Assembly (NCBI GenBank): GCA_019348515.1 | Contig: JAHWJF010000025.1 | Location: forward strand, 1-14,446 | Reading direction: 5' to 3' | Origin: Chloroflexota bacterium | GTDB taxonomy: Bacteria; Chloroflexota; Chloroflexia; Thermomicrobiales; UBA6265 | DNA length: 14,446 bases | Part shown: positions 7,347 through 14,083 of the stretch, one piece after another | Position numbering within the stretch: position 1 is the first letter of the stretch | Layout of the letters: the number at the start of each line of letters is the position of its first letter | The notes under the pieces: generated by a model | What the model was told of the DNA's origin: nothing | What the model saw: only the letters and a program-made list of their open reading frames with translations | Databases searched by the model: none | Translations under genes and position numbers: made by a program

Positions 7347-7397
7347 GCAAACGCCGACGAGGCTAGCGCGCAAGCGCAAGACTTGTCGGCGTTTTGC
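7347..7397 (+). ncRNA. Candidate structured RNA element: 13-bp stem enclosing a GCAA-capped hairpin
   Basis: AAACGCCGACGAG (7349-7361) pairs with CTTGTCGGCGTTT (7382-7394) with only one G·U wobble. A GC/GC extension follows past a bulged T. The 20-base interior is itself structured: GCGC-GCAA-GCGC (7366-7377) makes a 4-bp hairpin capped by a GNRA-type GCAA tetraloop. Only TTTT follows, inside the stem's 3' side, so it is a poor intrinsic terminator. I compared it by eye with common riboswitch classes and found no match. It could be a small RNA, a leader element or an odd terminator. Confidence 0.4.
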
Positions 7398-7628
7398 TGT
7401 GTACTCCGTTTTCATAACTAGCCGCGGCTCGCGGGAAACGGTTAACGTCGCCCGCTCGTCCCTCGCTCCGGGCGCTAAAGAATGTGTTCACGCCGGTTCC
7501 CCAGCAGTTCAAACGCTTTAAACCCATTAAACTCTTCAAAGCGCGCTCGCCATTCCGCGATGATGGAACCCGCTCGCCGGCAGACGAATTCGCGGAGATC
7601 CGTCGCGATCACTCAGACGGAGCGATAA

Positions 7629-8486
7629 ATGCTCATCTGTCGGCGTCGGCTCCTGGTGACTCCACTTCTGCTCCTGGCTGATTCTTTCGGTCGCGATGAT
7701 GCTCTCGCGTCTTCAATCGAGCGCGAGCTCGTCGCAAGAGTCGAGCGCGAAGAGGGTCTCGTTCCGCCCATTACCATGGGGATCGCCCGCGTCGTCCTGC
7801 GGCCGGGCGTGTCCGCACTGGCCACCACTCCTGACGGCGCGCGCATGATCGTGGTCGAGTCAGGCGTGCTCGCCGTCGCCGTGACCGCCCAAGACCTTGA
7901 GTCGTTCACCGCGGCGCATCTCGCCATTTCGGCGCCGCGTCCGGTGGAGGGTGATGAGCTTTTCGTTCCAGCCGGGACGACGGTCACCTTCGGTTCGATC
8001 GGTGTATCCCGCGTGCGCAATCCCGGAGGCCGCTCGGTCGTTGCGCTGGACATCGCGGTCTTTCACGAAGAGCCCCGCCCGCTCACACGGGCGTTCACGA
8101 CCGATGACGGAATCAGCTTTCAGCTCCTGGCCAGCGCCAGTGCCGAGGTCGCTCCTCAGGGCCGGGTCGCGTTGATCCTCGAGCGAGTCCGCCTCGGCGC
8201 GCAGACCGAGCTTCCGTTGGACCTCTCGCACGGGTTGACCCTGGCGTACGTCGAGGCGGGGACGATCAAGCTGAGACCCGCCGCGGGCGACGTTTTCGCC
8301 GCCCGCGCGGCCGCGTCAGCGCCTTATTCAATGCCTGGCTCGCTGCAGCCGATCTCGGCCGGGGATGAGCGCGGCATCACCGCGGGCGGCACCGTTTTTC
8401 TGTCGGTGGGAGCGGAGTGTGCTGTCACAAATGATGCGGCGCGGTCCGCGGATATTCTGACGCTGGCCCTACGGGAAGTGGTCTGA
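7629..8486 (+). CDS. Secreted cupin-fold-like protein of unknown function
   Basis: A 285-residue protein; GGAG about seven bases before the ATG supports the start. The N-terminus has three arginines, a short leucine-rich core (LLVTPLLLLA) and a possible cleavage at ALA before Ser28, so export is likely though the signal is short. Two beta-rich halves resemble cupin barrels. The first is about residues 45-145 (RVVLRPG, MIVVESGVLAV, GDELFVPAGTTVTF, NPGGRSVVALDIAVF). The second is about 165-280 (RVALILERVRL, GLTLAYVEAGTIKL). The usual histidine metal ligands of cupins are missing, so a binding rather than a metal-enzyme role is plausible. The gene lies upstream of the transporter operon but is separated from it by 239 bases with its own promoter-like signals. 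I do not recognise a specific function. Confidence 0.7.
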   Translation: MLICRRRLLVTPLLLLADSFGRDDALASSIERELVARVEREEGLVPPITMGIARVVLRPGVSALATTPDGARMIVVESGVLAVAVTAQDLESFTAAHLAISAPRPVEGDELFVPAGTTVTFGSIGVSRVRNPGGRSVVALDIAVFHEEPRPLTRAFTTDDGISFQLLASASAEVAPQGRVALILERVRLGAQTELPLDLSHGLTLAYVEAGTIKLRPAAGDVFAARAAASAPYSMPGSLQPISAGDERGITAGGTVFLSVGAECAVTNDAARSADILTLALREVV

Positions 8487-8517
8487 CCAAATTAAGGCGT
8501 TCCGTCGGTGGTGCGCA

Positions 8518-8547
8518 TTGACAATCGCCGCGCCCCCCTGCTTGAAT
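8518..8547 (+). promoter_or_regulatory. Sigma-70-like promoter for the sugar transporter operon
   Basis: TTGACA (8518-8523), an 18-base spacer and TTGAAT (8542-8547, four of six -10 bases). Transcription would begin near 8555 and give a leader of about 170 bases before the substrate-binding protein gene at 8726. The GGTCA sites at 8606-8630 would then lie within the leader, a repressor-type position. Confidence 0.45.
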
Positions 8548-8605
8548 GACATCACCCAAGCGGGTCGGATCGTCTCCACTCTGAAGCGTGCCACGACGGC
8601 AGGGA

Positions 8606-8645
8606 GGTCATCTCAGGTCAGAATATGACCCTGAATGGCGCCATT
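8606..8645 (+). promoter_or_regulatory. Operator-like cluster: three phased GGTCA half-sites and a 12-bp palindrome
   Basis: GGTCA at 8606-8610, GGTCA at 8616-8620 and its inverse TGACC at 8626-8630 repeat every 10 bases. The second and third also form a wider inverted repeat (TCAGGTCA / TGACCCTGA). A perfect 12-bp palindrome, AATGGCGCCATT (8634-8645), touches its right end. This looks like binding sites for one or two transcription factors controlling the transporter. The factor is not encoded in the window. Confidence 0.5.
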
Positions 8646-8725
8646 GCCGCCCCGTCGGAGAAGACGGGACAACGGCGATGGCAAATCGATTTTTCGTTCG
8701 GTGTTGAGCGAGAAAGGAAACGCTG

Positions 8726-10243
8726 ATGACGTTTTACGCACCTACTCGAAATCCATTGATCATCAACCGCCGGCGCCTCATCGGCTTCTTGGGCGGAGCC
8801 GTCGCCGCGGGCATCATTACCAGGAGTCAGGCCCTCGCCTACCTCCAGGACTCCTCGGCGAAGACCGGGGTCACCGCCGAGGAATGGAACCCGGAGACGA
8901 TCAACGCCCTGGCTGGAACGCGGGAAGTCGATACCGCTGCCGAACTTCACGCGGTGGTCCCTGAGTCTACGGAAGGCAGGATTCAGTACTGGAACGTCGG
9001 GCCGACCGAAGCGTCGCCGCAAATCACCTGGGACCTGTACGAGGAGTTCCTGGACGCCTTCGCGAGCTACTATCCGAACATCACTCTCGAAAACCAGAAT
9101 GTCGGCTACAACGACATGCTCGACAAGATCCGGACCGCCGCCGCCGGCGGCGCGGCGCCGGACGTCGCCAAGATGCCGATCCTGTGGGGCGTCGAGTTCG
9201 CCGCTCGCGGCGACACGTCCGAGGTCACGCTCGAGGAGTTCGGCTGGACTGCCGACCAGTTCTGGCCGGGCGCCCTCAAGTCAGTGACCTGGGAAGACAA
9301 GATTTACGGCGTGCCGACCAACAACGAGACCATGGCGTTCATCTGGAACAAGCAGCTCTTCGCCGATGCGGGGCTGGACCCGGAAACACCTCCGGCGACC
9401 TGGGACGAAGTGGTCGCCTACTCGAACCAGATCAAGCAGGAGACGGGCAAGAACGGCTACGGGATGGTTGCCAAGGTCAATGCCGGCAACACTCCATTCC
9501 GCTTCATGCCGGTCTTGTGGGCCTACGGCGCCAGCGCGCTCGACGAAGGCGAGGACGACCCGACCTACGACACCACAATGATCAACACACCGGAGGGAAT
9601 CGCTGCCCTTCAGACCTACTACGACATGTACGTCCGCGACCGGTCGGTACCGACCTCGGCGTTGACCAATACACAGACGGAGAATCAGGATCTCTTCATC
9701 GCCGGTGAGATCGCGATGATGATCAGCCACCCGAGCGAGTACGTCGCCATGAAGGACCGGGCGGCCGCGGCCACGGGCGCGGACAAGGAGCGGGCCGATC
9801 AGATCGTCGCCAATATGTCGTATGGGTTGATCCCGGAGGGACCGGCGAAGCGAGCAGTCGTCTTCGGCGGCTCCAATGCCCACATCATGTCCGACGCGGC
9901 GCACGGGTCGCCCGTCAACCGCGATGCAGCTCGCGCGCTGGTCGCGGCTCTGACTAGTCCCGAATGGTCGCTAAAGAACAACTGGGCCGACTCCAACCCG
10001 GCGAATCTGGTTGGATTCGAGACCGAGTGGATGAAGCAGCGCCTGGAGGAGATCGACTTCCTCGAGGTCACGACAGCCATGCTGCCGTACGGTATCCCGT
10101 TCCCGGTGGTGCCGGAGTCACCGGAGGTGATGAACATCATCGTCCCGGAGATGCTGCAGAACGCGCTGACCGAGACGATGACCGTCGAAGAAGCGGCAAA
10201 CGACGCGGCGGAGCGGATCAACGCCCTGATCGCGTCCCGCTAA
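8726..10243 (+). CDS. ABC transporter extracellular solute-binding protein (carbohydrate type)
   Basis: A 505-residue, family 1-type solute-binding protein; AAAGGAAA lies just before the ATG. The N-terminus NRRRLIGFLGG (residues 14-24) is a twin-arginine-like signal. It is followed by a small hydrophobic stretch and an ALA site (36-38); there is no lipobox cysteine. The mature part shows the family pattern: IQYWNVG (first strand), YEEFLDAFASYYPNITLE, YNDMLDKIRTAAAGGAAPDVAKM, KIYGVPTNNETMAFIWNKQLF and GLDPETPPATWDEV. Also present are FIAGEIAMMISHP and GGSNAHIMSDA. It would capture a sugar or sugar acid outside the cell and pass it to the two permeases that follow. A hairpin separates it from them, which suggests it is made in excess. 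The ligand cannot be told from sequence. Confidence 0.95.
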   Translation: MTFYAPTRNPLIINRRRLIGFLGGAVAAGIITRSQALAYLQDSSAKTGVTAEEWNPETINALAGTREVDTAAELHAVVPESTEGRIQYWNVGPTEASPQITWDLYEEFLDAFASYYPNITLENQNVGYNDMLDKIRTAAAGGAAPDVAKMPILWGVEFAARGDTSEVTLEEFGWTADQFWPGALKSVTWEDKIYGVPTNNETMAFIWNKQLFADAGLDPETPPATWDEVVAYSNQIKQETGKNGYGMVAKVNAGNTPFRFMPVLWAYGASALDEGEDDPTYDTTMINTPEGIAALQTYYDMYVRDRSVPTSALTNTQTENQDLFIAGEIAMMISHPSEYVAMKDRAAAATGADKERADQIVANMSYGLIPEGPAKRAVVFGGSNAHIMSDAAHGSPVNRDAARALVAALTSPEWSLKNNWADSNPANLVGFETEWMKQRLEEIDFLEVTTAMLPYGIPFPVVPESPEVMNIIVPEMLQNALTETMTVEEAANDAAERINALIASR

Positions 10244-10263
10244 CGCGAGGCGCAAAGAGGCAG

Positions 10264-10293
10264 GCTGGCCGGGTGGGGTTCCACCCGGCCAGC
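10264..10293 (+). terminator. Intercistronic hairpin between binding protein and permease genes
   Basis: GCTGGCCGGGTGG pairs perfectly over 13 bp with CCACCCGGCCAGC around a GGTT loop, 20 bases after the binding-protein stop. No T-run follows. Such hairpins in sugar transporter operons often protect the upstream message or partly end transcription, so the binding protein is made in excess over the permeases. That role is inferred. Confidence 0.65.
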
Positions 10294-10324
10294 GCTCCGT
10301 TCCTGCCAAGGAGCTGTCATCTCC

Positions 10325-11284
10325 ATGGCTATCGCTAAAGCCCCAGCCCTCGCCAGAGGGCGAGAACCCGTTGCCAAGCCCGTGCGGGAGACGTTGCTGC
10401 ACCGCATCAACCGGCATCGGGCGGACTACCTCTATGTCCTGCCGGCGCTATTGGTGATGCTTGTCGTCATTGGATACCCCCTCATCTACACCGTCTGGTT
10501 GTCTTTTCATGCCACACCGCCTCGCACCGGCGAGTGGGCGTTCAACGGAGTACAGAATTACCGGGACATTCTGAGCGATCCGCGGTTCTGGCGCGTCACC
10601 ATGAACACGAACTATTGGACCGTCGGGTCGACGCTTTTCGCATTCATCCTGGGCTTTGGCGCCGCACTCGCCTTGCACAACCCCTTTCGAGGCCGAGGCG
10701 TAGTACGGGCGCTGCTCCTGATTCCCTGGGTCATCTCCGCCGTCGCCGCGGCCTATGTCTGGCGTTGGATCCTGCATAGCGACTACGGCCTGGTCAGTGG
10801 CATGCTCATGTCCTGGGGGGTCATCGACCGCCCGCTGGTGCTGCTCGATTCCAAGACCTACGTCATGCCGACGTTGATCGCGGTAAACGTCTGGAAAGAG
10901 TTCCCGTTCGTGATGGTCATGCTCACGGCGGGCCTGCAGACGGTGCCAGAGGGGTTGTTGCGTGCCGCCCGTATCGACGGGGCAAGCACCTGGAATCAGT
11001 TCCGCCATGTCACGATCCCACACTTGAAGGGCGTCATTCTGATTACGACGCTGCTCCTCTTCGTCATCAATCTCAATTCGTTCACGCTCGTCTGGCTGAT
11101 GACGGGCGGGGGTCCGGCCAACGCCTCGCAGCTCTGGATTACGGAGATCTACAACATCGCGTTCCGGACTTTGCAGTACGGCCCGGCCTCCGCGTTCTCG
11201 GTCATCCTCTTCATCATCATGCTCGCGCTCGGGTACTTCTACGTGAAAGCCTTGACGGCGAACGCGCCCCGGCGGGAGGGATAA
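10325..11284 (+). CDS. Sugar ABC transporter permease (MalF/UgpA type)
   Basis: A 319-residue inner-membrane permease of the binding-protein-dependent transport family. The N-terminus (about 30 residues) is basic and cytoplasmic. Membrane helices follow near 35-60, 98-118, 127-150, 180-203, 236-256 and 290-310. The cytoplasmic coupling loop carries the EAA-type motif EGLLRAARIDGA (209-220) followed by NQFRHVTIPHL, the site that docks onto the ATPase. The LTGGGP-like sequence MTGGGPANAS before the last helix is typical of the MalF-type partner. AAGGAG lies about a dozen bases before the ATG, a somewhat long gap. The second permease starts five bases after its stop, so the two are translated as a pair. 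Confidence 0.95.
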   Translation: MAIAKAPALARGREPVAKPVRETLLHRINRHRADYLYVLPALLVMLVVIGYPLIYTVWLSFHATPPRTGEWAFNGVQNYRDILSDPRFWRVTMNTNYWTVGSTLFAFILGFGAALALHNPFRGRGVVRALLLIPWVISAVAAAYVWRWILHSDYGLVSGMLMSWGVIDRPLVLLDSKTYVMPTLIAVNVWKEFPFVMVMLTAGLQTVPEGLLRAARIDGASTWNQFRHVTIPHLKGVILITTLLLFVINLNSFTLVWLMTGGGPANASQLWITEIYNIAFRTLQYGPASAFSVILFIIMLALGYFYVKALTANAPRREG

Positions 11285-11289
11285 GCGAG

Positions 11290-12147
11290 ATGGCGAGCTC
11301 TCGCCGCGGTTTCAGTGTCCTCGATCTGGCGCGCTGGCTTTTCCTGGCGTTCCTGCTGGCCTTCACCGCGCTCCCGATGTTCTGGATGTTCTCGACGTCG
11401 ATCAAGACCGAGTTCGCCTCGATCCAGCAGCCACCGGTCTGGATTCCGGCCGAGCCAACGTTCGAGCAATACACGACGCTTCTTTCGCCGGCGAACCGCA
11501 CCGGTCAGCAGTTCCTCGGGTATCTGAAGAACAGTATCTGGGTGTCCACCGCGACGACCGTGCTCGGCGTGCTGGTGGCTGTGCCCGCGGCCTACGCATT
11601 CTCTCGCTTCAGTTTCCCGGGGCGAGAACCACTCTTCTTCTCCGTGCTGGTGCGAAACATGTTTCCGGTCGTTGTCTTCCTGATCCCGCTCTTCATCCTG
11701 ATGAAGTTCTTCGGGCTGATCGACACCCACTTGTCGCTGATCCTCACGTACCTCACGTTCGGCCTGCCGCTTTCGATCTGGCTCCTCAAGGGCTTCTACG
11801 ACAACATCCCGGCTGAGCTGGAGCGGGCGGCACGGATCGACGGGGCGACCCGCTTCCAGGCGTTCTGGAAGATCATCTTGCCCCTCTCGACACCCGGGCT
11901 GGTGGCAACCGCAATCTACGCCTTCATTCAAGGGTGGAATGAGTACGTCTACGCGCGGACGTTCATCAACTCCCAGGAGTTGATGACCATGCCCGTTGGC
12001 CTGGAGAAGTTCTTTACCGAATACGCTTCGAACTGGCCGGGGCTGATGGCGGCCTCATTCATCATGAGTGTCCCGGTGGTAGTGCTCTTTCTCGTTTTGC
12101 AGCGGCACTTTGTTCGCGCCCTCACCGAAGGGGCGGTCAAGCATTAG
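11290..12147 (+). CDS. Sugar ABC transporter permease (MalG/UgpE type)
   Basis: A 285-residue partner permease starting five bases after the previous gene, with GGGAGGG upstream. It has the MalG-type layout: an N-terminal helix (about 15-35), a periplasmic segment (WIPAEPTFEQY), and helices near 84-105, 115-140, 146-167, 203-215 and at the C-terminus. The EAA loop ELERAARIDGATRFQAFWKI (177-196) is well conserved. NSIWVSTATTVLGVLVAVPAA and FIQGWNEYVYA are family features. With the first permease it forms the membrane channel and docks onto the ATPase encoded at 12793. The YdeI-family gene begins ten bases after its stop. Confidence 0.95.
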   Translation: MASSRRGFSVLDLARWLFLAFLLAFTALPMFWMFSTSIKTEFASIQQPPVWIPAEPTFEQYTTLLSPANRTGQQFLGYLKNSIWVSTATTVLGVLVAVPAAYAFSRFSFPGREPLFFSVLVRNMFPVVVFLIPLFILMKFFGLIDTHLSLILTYLTFGLPLSIWLLKGFYDNIPAELERAARIDGATRFQAFWKIILPLSTPGLVATAIYAFIQGWNEYVYARTFINSQELMTMPVGLEKFFTEYASNWPGLMAASFIMSVPVVVLFLVLQRHFVRALTEGAVKH

Positions 12148-12157
12148 CGTCGCGGCA

Positions 12158-12769
12158 GTGGAGCAGAAACCGTCTCCACCGGTGTTTTTCGCCACGCCGG
12201 CCGAGTTTGGCGCTTGGCTCGAAGCGCGGCATTCGCAAGCGACGGAGCTCTGGGTTGGCTTTCACAAGAAGGGCTCCGGCCTGCCGAGCATGACCTGGCC
12301 GGAGGCCGTGGACGAGGCACTCTGCTTTGGCTGGATCGACGGAGTTCGCAAATCGATTGAGGAAACGAGCTACGTCATTCGATTCACGCCTCGCAGGGCC
12401 GGTAGCACCTGGAGTGCACTGAACATCCGACGCGTGCAAGATCTCCAAGGCGCGGGCAGACTGCACCCTTCGGGGCTCAAAGCCTTTGCAGAGCGGAGTG
12501 AGGAAAAGTCGGGCATCTATTCATACGAGCAGCGGGACGGCATCGAGTTCGACGACGCCTACGAGAGGCAATTCCGGGCCAACGACGCCGCGTCGGAATT
12601 CTTCCAGGCTCAGGCAGCGTCGTACCGCAAAGCCGCAATCTGGTGGGTCGTCGGCGCGAAGAGGGAAGAAACCAGACAGAAGCGTCTGACTTCCCTCATT
12701 GAGGATTCTGCCGCACAGCGTAGGGCGGCATCGTTGACGCGTCCGTCGGCGCGAACGCCGATCACGTAG
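12158..12769 (+). CDS. YdeI/OmpD-associated family protein
   Basis: A 203-residue soluble protein. I chose the GTG at 12158 because the family usually begins close to this sequence and it lies ten bases after the permease stop. An upstream TTG at 12110 would overlap the permease. No clear ribosome binding site is visible, so translation may depend on the permease. Family marks are FATPAEFGAWLEARH (11-25), ELWVGFHKKGSG (30-41), EALCFGWIDG (53-62), FTPRRAGSTWSALN and the C-terminal WWVVGAKREETRQKR with LIEDSAAQRR. YdeI proteins have been linked to antimicrobial-peptide resistance in enterobacteria, but no biochemical role is settled for the wider family. It is not a transporter part, and its place between permease and ATPase genes is odd. 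Confidence 0.85.
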   Translation: MEQKPSPPVFFATPAEFGAWLEARHSQATELWVGFHKKGSGLPSMTWPEAVDEALCFGWIDGVRKSIEETSYVIRFTPRRAGSTWSALNIRRVQDLQGAGRLHPSGLKAFAERSEEKSGIYSYEQRDGIEFDDAYERQFRANDAASEFFQAQAASYRKAAIWWVVGAKREETRQKRLTSLIEDSAAQRRAASLTRPSARTPIT

Positions 12770-12792
12770 CGAAGTAGCAAAGGGAAAGCGAC

Positions 12793-13935
12793 ATGGCGGG
12801 TGTGGCGCTGCGCGAAGTGACGAAGACTTACGGGGACGTTGTCGCCGTCGATCGCGTCACCCTCGAAGTGGACGATGGGGAGTTTGTCGCCCTGGTCGGA
12901 CCATCCGGGTGCGGTAAAACGACGACGCTCAACCTCATCGCAGGGTTGATCGACATCACCGCCGGAGAGATCTTGCTGGGCGACCGCGCGATCAACAATC
13001 TTGATCCGAAGGATCGCGACCTGGCGATGGTCTTCCAGAACTATGCGCTCTACCCCAACAAAACCGTTTTCGAGAACCTCGCTTTTCCCCTCCGCATGCG
13101 GAAGGTCGCCAAGCCCGCGCTTGATGAACAGGTGAAGCGGACCGCAAACGTACTGAGCATCGAACACCTGCTCGATCGGCATCCGCGTCAGCTTTCTGGA
13201 GGGCAGCAGCAGCGAGTAGCGCTCGGCCGCGCACTCGTTCGCAATCCGCAGGCGTTCCTCATGGATGAGCCGCTCTCCAACCTGGACGCCAAGCTGCGGG
13301 TCCAGATGCGTGCTGAGCTCAAGCGGTTCCATCAGGAGTTGAACGCGACAGTGATCTACGTCACGCACGACCAACTCGAGGCGGTGACAATGGCTGACCG
13401 CATCGCGGTCATGCACCTTGGAGTGCTGCAGCAGTACGCCACACCGGACGAGATCTACAACCGGCCGCTCAACACCTTCGTTGCTGGCTTCATCGGCAGC
13501 CCGGCGATGAATTTGCTACGCGGTCGAGTAACGACGCACGAGGACCATGCGGCGATCGCCGGCGACGGTGGGTGGCTGCTTCCGCTGGACGATGGACCCG
13601 GACGCCGCGCGCTGTCGAGCAGTACCGGGCAAATCATCGCTGGTGTGCGACACGGGCATATTCTGCTCTCCCTGACGCCTGAGGCTGGCTGGATGGAAGG
13701 CCGCGTCTACACCGTCGAGCCAACGGGTGACCTCACGTACGTCCATCTCAAGCTGGGAGATCATCTGTTAGTTGCCAGCAATCATGCCCATTTCCGCGCC
13801 GACCCGGACGCTCCGATCTGGATCATGTTCGACCAAGATCACCTCCATCTCTTTGACGCGGAGACGGAACAGCTACTCGAGGATGCCGGGATGCCGTTGC
13901 GCGTGAGCGCACGACGCGAAGCGGCTGCCGTGTAG
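12793..13935 (+). CDS. Sugar ABC transporter ATP-binding protein (MalK/UgpC type)
   Basis: A 380-residue ATPase that powers the transporter. The nucleotide-binding domain shows the Walker A motif GPSGCGKTT (36-44), Q-loop Gln82 (MVFQNYALYP), signature LSGGQQQRVALGRA (134-147), Walker B FLMDEP with Asp158 and Glu159, D-loop SNLDAK and switch His192 (YVTHD). The C-terminal part (about 235-370) has the regulatory OB-fold/TOBE pattern of MalK-like proteins (FIGSPAMNLLRG, GVRHGHI, VEPTGDLTYVHLKLG). The usual YPHM/YPHL after the Q-loop is YPNK here, a small deviation. AAGGGAAAG lies before the ATG. The gene follows the YdeI-family gene by 23 bases and closes the operon. Confidence 0.96.
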   Translation: MAGVALREVTKTYGDVVAVDRVTLEVDDGEFVALVGPSGCGKTTTLNLIAGLIDITAGEILLGDRAINNLDPKDRDLAMVFQNYALYPNKTVFENLAFPLRMRKVAKPALDEQVKRTANVLSIEHLLDRHPRQLSGGQQQRVALGRALVRNPQAFLMDEPLSNLDAKLRVQMRAELKRFHQELNATVIYVTHDQLEAVTMADRIAVMHLGVLQQYATPDEIYNRPLNTFVAGFIGSPAMNLLRGRVTTHEDHAAIAGDGGWLLPLDDGPGRRALSSSTGQIIAGVRHGHILLSLTPEAGWMEGRVYTVEPTGDLTYVHLKLGDHLLVASNHAHFRADPDAPIWIMFDQDHLHLFDAETEQLLEDAGMPLRVSARREAAAV

Positions 13936-13937
13936 CG

Positions 13938-14071
13938 GGCTATCAGCCGTTCGCTATCAGCTATCAGTCGAAGACGGCAAGACGGCAAGACGGCAAGACG
14001 GCTCGAAGAGTCGTAAGTCGTCAGACGACCTTGGCCGATAGCTGATAGCCGATAGCCAGAAGCTGATAGCC
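13938..14071. repeat. Nested inverted repeat with internal 8-bp tandem repeat
   Basis: The outer arms GGCTATCAGC (13938-13947) and GCTGATAGCC (14062-14071) match perfectly. The inner arms GCTATCAGCTATC (13953-13965) and GATAGCTGATAGC (14037-14049) also match perfectly, so the whole 134 bp could fold as one stem. Inside are 3.75 copies of GACGGCAA (13973-14002) and a small GTCGT-CAG-ACGAC hairpin (14017-14029). The element fills almost all the space between the ATPase gene and the next enzyme gene. It encodes nothing and could be a mobile or dispersed intergenic repeat, and it could also hinder read-through. Confidence 0.75.
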
Positions 14072-14083
14072 AGTTGTGTAGGA

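Larger units (their letters stand above)
7177..7628. other. 452-base intergenic region with promoter and structured-RNA signals
   Basis: I see no credible protein gene here; an open frame at 7484-7681 has no binding site and no recognisable product. Contents in order: a small hairpin (CTTGGCA/TGCCGAG, 7223-7241) that may weakly end the DUF892 transcript; a sigma-70-like pair at 7271-7299; a structured element at 7349-7397; a palindrome AGCCGCGGCT near 7420; GCCCG/CGGGC arms at 7450-7473; and a relatively AT-rich tract near 7510-7540 (CTTTAAACCCATTAAAC). The last may contain the promoter of the next gene. Confidence 0.6.

Noticed and set aside
7320..7400. Known riboswitch (cyclic di-GMP, fluoride, cobalamin, ZTP or guanidine type)
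   Set aside because: GGCAAAC and GCAA recall parts of the cyclic di-GMP motif, but the order of conserved bases and helices does not fit that class or the others considered.
7484..7681. Short plus-strand open frame before the cupin-like gene
   Set aside because: It has no ribosome binding site, overlaps the real start at 7629 and gives a composition unlike a protein.
8479..8489. Palindrome TGGTC-T-GACCA spanning the stop codon of the cupin-like gene
   Set aside because: It shares the GGTC core with the sites at 8606-8630 but overlaps coding sequence and is over 100 bases away. Chance is the simpler explanation.
11239..11931. Minus-strand open frame of 230 codons opposite the second permease
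   Set aside because: The translation is highly charged, low in complexity and antisense to a clear permease; it is a shadow frame.
12610..13416. Minus-strand open frame of 268 codons opposite the YdeI and ATPase genes
   Set aside because: It covers two well-supported genes on the other strand and shows no family motif.
13973..14002. Possible CRISPR or VNTR array
   Set aside because: The units are 8 bp with no spacers, so it is not CRISPR. It is kept only as a tandem repeat inside the nested inverted repeat.
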